DNA from: Desulfuromusa sp.
GTDB lineage: Bacteria > Desulfobacterota > Desulfuromonadia > Desulfuromonadales > Geopsychrobacteraceae
Assembly (NCBI GenBank): GCA_029934095.1
Contig: JAOZMV010000039.1
Coordinates: 1 to 9,478, forward strand
DNA: 9,478 bases
Direction of reading: 5' to 3'
Under the pieces are notes generated by a model that was given only the letters and a program-made list of their open reading frames with translations, ran no database searches and was not told the DNA's origin. Position 1 is the first letter of the stretch. Every line of letters starts with the position of its first letter. The position numbers were made by a program, and so were the translations under genes. Shown here piece after piece: positions 6,584 to 9,478 of the stretch.

Positions 6584-6614
6584 TGGGATTATTTTTCACA
6601 AAGTGGGATTATTT
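6584..6614. repeat. Two 11-bp direct repeats 20 bp apart (possible activator sites)
   Basis: TGGGATTATTT occurs at 6584-6594 and again at 6604-6614, a period of exactly 20 bp or two helical turns, so both copies face the same side of the DNA. Relative to the sigma-54-like promoter they lie about 94-124 bp upstream of the expected start, where enhancer-binding activators usually bind. The rest of this 297-bp gap (6447-6743) holds the GAPDH terminator and no recognisable gene. Confidence 0.45.
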
Positions 6615-6680
6615 ATCCAATTGACAGCATTGTTTTGGCTGGCTGGTGGGCATTTCCCAATGTTTCTATGGCAAATAACA

Positions 6681-6720
6681 TAATAAAAAAGCGGACAATC
6701 CTGCAAGGAGAGTCCGCTTT
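6681..6720 (-). terminator. Rho-independent terminator of the GAPDH gene
   Basis: Read on the minus strand, GCGGAC (6717-6712) and GTCCGC (6696-6691) form the outer stem. An inner TCCT/AGGA stem sits above a small symmetric internal loop. A run of six Ts followed by ATTAT comes next. It begins about 24 bases after the GAPDH stop codon. Confidence 0.88.
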
Positions 6721-6743
6721 AAATTGAAAAAGTGACACCAATT

Positions 6744-8186
6744 TTATCTGGGCCAGTGTCCCAGATCCATTCCCGATACTTTCTCGACAATCCGAACCAC
6801 CTGGTAACTGTATCCATATTCGTTATCGTACCAGATATACAGGACACAACGATTACCCTGGACGATGGTAGCGAGGGAGTCGACGATGCCGGCATAGGAG
6901 GATCCAACCATATCAGTCGAAACAGCTTCAGGTGAATTGGTAAAATCAATCTGATTCTGGAGTGATGAGTTCAGGGATACATCCCGCAGGTAGTCATTCA
7001 ACTCTGCAACTGTCGTCTCCTGATTCAGTGTCAGGTTGAGGATCGCCAGGGAAACATTGGGGGTCGGAACCCGAATGGCATTCCCGGTTAGCTTACCCGC
7101 AAGTTCGGGCAGTGTCTTGGCAACAGCTTTAGCAGCACCAGTTTCAGTAATAACCATGTTGAGCGGGGCGCTGCGCCCGCGCCGTTCTTTGTTGTGGTAA
7201 TTGTCAATCAGATTCTGGTCATTGGTATAACTGTGGCAGGTTTCAATATGTCCAGCTTCGATGCCAAATTTATCGTTGACCGCTTTCAGTACCGGAACAA
7301 TTGCATTGGTGGTGCAGCTGGCTGCTGAGAGAATGGTTTCATCATTTTCCAGCAATTCATTATTGACGCCGTAAACGACATTAGGGATATCGCCCTTTCC
7401 CGGAGCCGTCAACAGGACCTGTGATACCCCTTTGGCTTGGATATGGCGTCCCAACCCTTCACGGTCCCGCCACTTGCCGGTGTTGTCGATGACGATCGCA
7501 TTTTCAATTCCGTATTGTGCATAATCAACCTCTTCAGGGGCGTCTGCATAGATAATGCGGATCATATTACCATTAGCAATAATGGCGTTTTCTTCCTCAT
7601 CTATCCTGATAGTCCCCTTAAAGTGGCCATGGACTGAATCGCGACGGAGTAGACTGGCGCGTTTGCTCAGATCATCATCAGTCCCTTTCCGGACGACAGC
7701 AGCGCGCAGGCGGAGGTTATTGCCACCACCCGCTTGTTCAATAAGAATTCTGGCGACCAAGCGACCAATACGGCCAAAACCATAAAGGACAACATCGCGT
7801 GGCTCACTCAACTGATGAGTCTTCCCCGTATTTAACTCTTTGAGTTGCTCGGCGACAAATGTGTCGATATCTCTGCTATTCTGTTCCTGATACCGCAGTA
7901 CCAGCTTTGCCAGATCAACTCGCGCGGGGGCAAGATCCATTCTGGTCATGGCCTGGAGGATCGGGTAGGTATCCTTCACCCAGATTTCACGACTGATAAT
8001 TTGCCGGGCAAAACGATGCGCGCGCAAAATTTCAATGGTAGACTGATTGACCAGGGTGCGGTCAAAGACGGTACAAATAACCTCTTGATCGCGATAGAGT
8101 TTACCGATTAATGGTGCCATCGTCTCAGCAATCGCTTCACGTTCTTTCCACTCGTTGAAATATTCGCCAGTTTTTGTGTCGACCAT
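6744..8186 (-). CDS. gap: Glyceraldehyde-3-phosphate dehydrogenase, long form with N-terminal extension
   Basis: The 480-residue enzyme interconverts glyceraldehyde 3-phosphate and 1,3-bisphosphoglycerate in glycolysis/gluconeogenesis. Residues 130-480 are a complete GAPDH: Rossmann GFGRIGR (136-142), DSVHGHF (183-189), catalytic C291 in SAASCTTNAIVP, base H318 in HSYTNDQ, RRGRSAPLN (335-343), VPTPN (373-377) and the closing IWYDNEYGYSYQVVRI. About 128 residues precede this core, a helical region of unknown role, giving a length well above the usual 330-340; a long GAPDH subfamily of this size is known in proteobacteria. Where NAD-specific enzymes have Asn-Asp after the second strand (AVVRK, 163-167), this one has Arg-Lys, which may favour NADP; that is an inference. 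The ATG has AGGG 10 bases upstream. It diverges from the aldolase gene and has a strong terminator. Confidence 0.95.
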   Translation of the reverse strand: MVDTKTGEYFNEWKEREAIAETMAPLIGKLYRDQEVICTVFDRTLVNQSTIEILRAHRFARQIISREIWVKDTYPILQAMTRMDLAPARVDLAKLVLRYQEQNSRDIDTFVAEQLKELNTGKTHQLSEPRDVVLYGFGRIGRLVARILIEQAGGGNNLRLRAAVVRKGTDDDLSKRASLLRRDSVHGHFKGTIRIDEEENAIIANGNMIRIIYADAPEEVDYAQYGIENAIVIDNTGKWRDREGLGRHIQAKGVSQVLLTAPGKGDIPNVVYGVNNELLENDETILSAASCTTNAIVPVLKAVNDKFGIEAGHIETCHSYTNDQNLIDNYHNKERRGRSAPLNMVITETGAAKAVAKTLPELAGKLTGNAIRVPTPNVSLAILNLTLNQETTVAELNDYLRDVSLNSSLQNQIDFTNSPEAVSTDMVGSSYAGIVDSLATIVQGNRCVLYIWYDNEYGYSYQVVRIVEKVSGMDLGHWPR

Positions 8187-8265
8187 GTTGAACTAACCCT
8201 TTCATCGCATGTTATTGCAAGTAAATAGCGGGAATTTTATCTTTCCGTACCTTTAAAACATGCGT

Positions 8266-8294
8266 ATACTAATTTAACTCAACTGCTTTTGCAA
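8266..8294 (-). promoter_or_regulatory. Possible GAPDH promoter
   Basis: On the minus strand TTGCAA (8294-8289) and TAGTAT (8271-8266), each 4 of 6 matches to consensus, are separated by 17 bp. They would give a leader of about 73 bases. It is the best candidate on this strand but not strong. I found no convincing -35/-10 pair for the aldolase on the plus strand. Confidence 0.3.
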
Positions 8295-8299
8295 CTCCC

Positions 8300-8312
8300 T
8301 TTCCGGCGGAAA
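8300..8312. promoter_or_regulatory. Perfect palindrome in the gap/fba divergent region (possible operator)
   Basis: TTTCCG (8300-8305), a central G, and CGGAAA (8307-8312) make a perfect 13-bp dyad. The half-site CTTTCCG recurs at 8241-8247, 58 bp away, on the same strand. The dyad lies just upstream of the candidate GAPDH promoter and about 105 bp before the aldolase start. It is a plausible shared regulator site for the two genes; the regulator is unknown. Confidence 0.4.
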
Positions 8313-8417
8313 TAATTGTCTTTTTATCCGACAGAGAACGGGTGATTTGTGGAGTTGGGTATCGCGTCTGATTCGAAAAATAAAATTCTATCCGCAACTT
8401 TCATGGAGGATTAAACG

Positions 8418-9398
8418 ATGAGTGATGTTGTCAGTTACAAAGATCTGGGTCTGGTTAATTCACGGGAAATATTCCGCAAAGCGGTCGATGGTGGGTATGC
8501 TATTCCGGCCTATAATTTTAATAACCTTGAGCAACTGCAGGCCATTATTACCGCCTGTGCCGAAACCAGCTCACCGGTAATTCTCCAAATCAGCAAAGGT
8601 GCCAGGAGTTATGCCAATGAAACCATGCTGCGCTATATGGCGACCGGTGCGGTGCAGATGGCCAGAGAGATGGGTTCTGATATTCCGATCGTTCTCCACC
8701 TTGATCATGGCGATACCTTCGAGTTGTGTAAAAGCTGCATTGATTCCGGCTTTTCATCGATCATGATTGATGGTTCCCATCTTCCTTACGATGAAAACGT
8801 TGCTCTCACCCGCCAGGTTGTTGAGTATGCCCATGCCCACGATGTCACTGTGGAGGGTGAACTGGGTGTCCTCGCCGGGATTGAGGATGATGTGGTGGCT
8901 GAAAAATCGACCTACACTCAGCCCGATGAAGTGGAAGATTTTGTCAAGAAAACCGGTGTCGATTCATTGGCAATTTCCATCGGAACCAGCCATGGTGCGT
9001 TTAAATTCAAGCTCAAGGAAGGGGAATCGGCACCACCACTGCGCTTTGATATTCTCGAAGAGTGTGAACAGCGGATTCCCGGTTTTCCGATTGTCCTCCA
9101 TGGGGCATCCAGCGTTGTTCCTGAATATGTTGCTTTGATCAATCAGTATGGTGGCAAGATGGAAGGCGCTGTTGGCGTTTCTGAGGATCAACTACGCAAG
9201 GCTGCGGCAAGCGCTGTATGTAAAATCAATATCGATTCGGACGGACGTTTGGCTGTGACAGCGAAAATCCGTGAATATCTGACCAATAATCCTGGTGAAT
9301 TTGATCCACGTAAGTATCTTGGTGCTGCGCGTAACGAGTTGATAAAACTGATCAAACATAAGAATGAGGCGGTTCTCGGAAGTGCTGGAAAAGCTTAA
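8418..9398 (+). CDS. fba: Class II fructose-bisphosphate aldolase
   Basis: The 326-residue zinc enzyme reversibly cleaves fructose 1,6-bisphosphate to dihydroxyacetone phosphate and glyceraldehyde 3-phosphate. Class II motifs appear in order: AIPAYNFNN (28-36), HLDHGD (94-99) with catalytic D96 and zinc ligand H97, DGSHLPYDEN (118-127), VEGELGVLAGIED (145-157) with the conserved glutamates, GTSHGAF (189-195) with H192, LHGASSV (227-233) with H228, and phosphate-binding NIDSDGR (271-277). Length and motifs fit the shorter class IIB group. The ATG is preceded by TGGAGGA (8404-8410) at 7 bases, a strong ribosome site. It is transcribed away from the GAPDH gene, the enzyme that uses one of its products. 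No terminator is seen before the next gene, so they may be cotranscribed. Confidence 0.96.
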   Translation: MSDVVSYKDLGLVNSREIFRKAVDGGYAIPAYNFNNLEQLQAIITACAETSSPVILQISKGARSYANETMLRYMATGAVQMAREMGSDIPIVLHLDHGDTFELCKSCIDSGFSSIMIDGSHLPYDENVALTRQVVEYAHAHDVTVEGELGVLAGIEDDVVAEKSTYTQPDEVEDFVKKTGVDSLAISIGTSHGAFKFKLKEGESAPPLRFDILEECEQRIPGFPIVLHGASSVVPEYVALINQYGGKMEGAVGVSEDQLRKAAASAVCKINIDSDGRLAVTAKIREYLTNNPGEFDPRKYLGAARNELIKLIKHKNEAVLGSAGKA

Positions 9399-9416
9399 AG
9401 TTGCAGGATTGAGGTT

Positions 9417-9443
9417 ATGGTTCGAAAATGGAGAGTCGAATGA
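9417..9443 (+). CDS. Possible 8-codon leader ORF overlapping the next gene
   Basis: ATG at 9417 opens MVRKWRVE and stops with TGA at 9441-9443, which overlaps the next start as ATGA. AGGA (9405-9408) lies 8 bases upstream. Such an arrangement can couple translation of the following gene. It is very short and may be chance. Confidence 0.2.
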   Translation: MVRKWRVE

Positions 9444-9478
9444 AGAGAAGCAGGCTGCTGTGTTGGCTGCTGTTTGGT
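9440..9478 (+). CDS. Start of a gene running off the right edge, signal-peptide-like N-terminus
   Basis: ATG at 9440 has GGAGAG (9430-9435) 4 bases upstream and opens MKRSRLLCWLLFG, which is uninterrupted to the window end. The basic start followed by a hydrophobic run fits a signal peptide or membrane anchor. Only 13 codons are visible, so no function can be given. It lies 41 bases after the aldolase stop codon. Confidence 0.45.
   Translation, partial: MKRSRLLCWLLFG

Noticed and set aside
6621..6626. Perfect TTGACA as a plus-strand promoter
   Set aside because: No -10-like sequence lies 16-18 bp downstream and no plus-strand gene follows before the GAPDH gene end.

Overview
The window looks like chromosomal DNA of a Gram-negative bacterium, most likely a Desulfuromonas/Pelobacter/Geobacter-type member of the Desulfuromonadota (former Deltaproteobacteria). 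This rests on the mix of gene types: a class IIB fructose-bisphosphate aldolase, a long GAPDH with an N-terminal extension, an MEITVID-type ribosomal protein bS21, an RdgC homologue, a PilZ flagellar-brake-like protein and a two-transmembrane SpoIIE phosphatase. The taxonomic call is an inference from protein style, not from a search. I see no insertion sequence, tRNA, rRNA or CRISPR array.

Layout. Positions 1-141 carry a long imperfect hairpin and no gene. Three leftward genes follow: a membrane-bound sensor phosphatase (142-2268), an RdgC-family recombination-associated protein (2336-3502) and a PilZ-domain protein (3665-4381). A good extended -10 promoter between rdgC and the phosphatase suggests the phosphatase can be transcribed on its own. 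Rightward from 4555 lie a THUMP-domain RNA methyltransferase and then rpsU (bS21), with its own promoter, a 5' hairpin and a clear terminator. Both act on the ribosome.

A small leftward gene (6072-6446) encodes a divergent hemerythrin-like protein. It keeps the ligands of one iron and the bridging carboxylates but has lost the two histidines of the other, oxygen-binding iron. Upstream is a sigma-54-like promoter and a pair of 11-bp repeats exactly 20 bp apart. This is the most unusual locus in the window.

The right end is central carbon metabolism: GAPDH (6744-8186, leftward) and class II fructose-bisphosphate aldolase (8418-9398, rightward) diverge from a 231-bp intergenic region holding a perfect palindrome, TTTCCG-G-CGGAAA. 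They catalyse nearby steps of glycolysis/gluconeogenesis, so shared control is plausible. The window ends in the first codons of another gene that begins with a signal-peptide-like segment.
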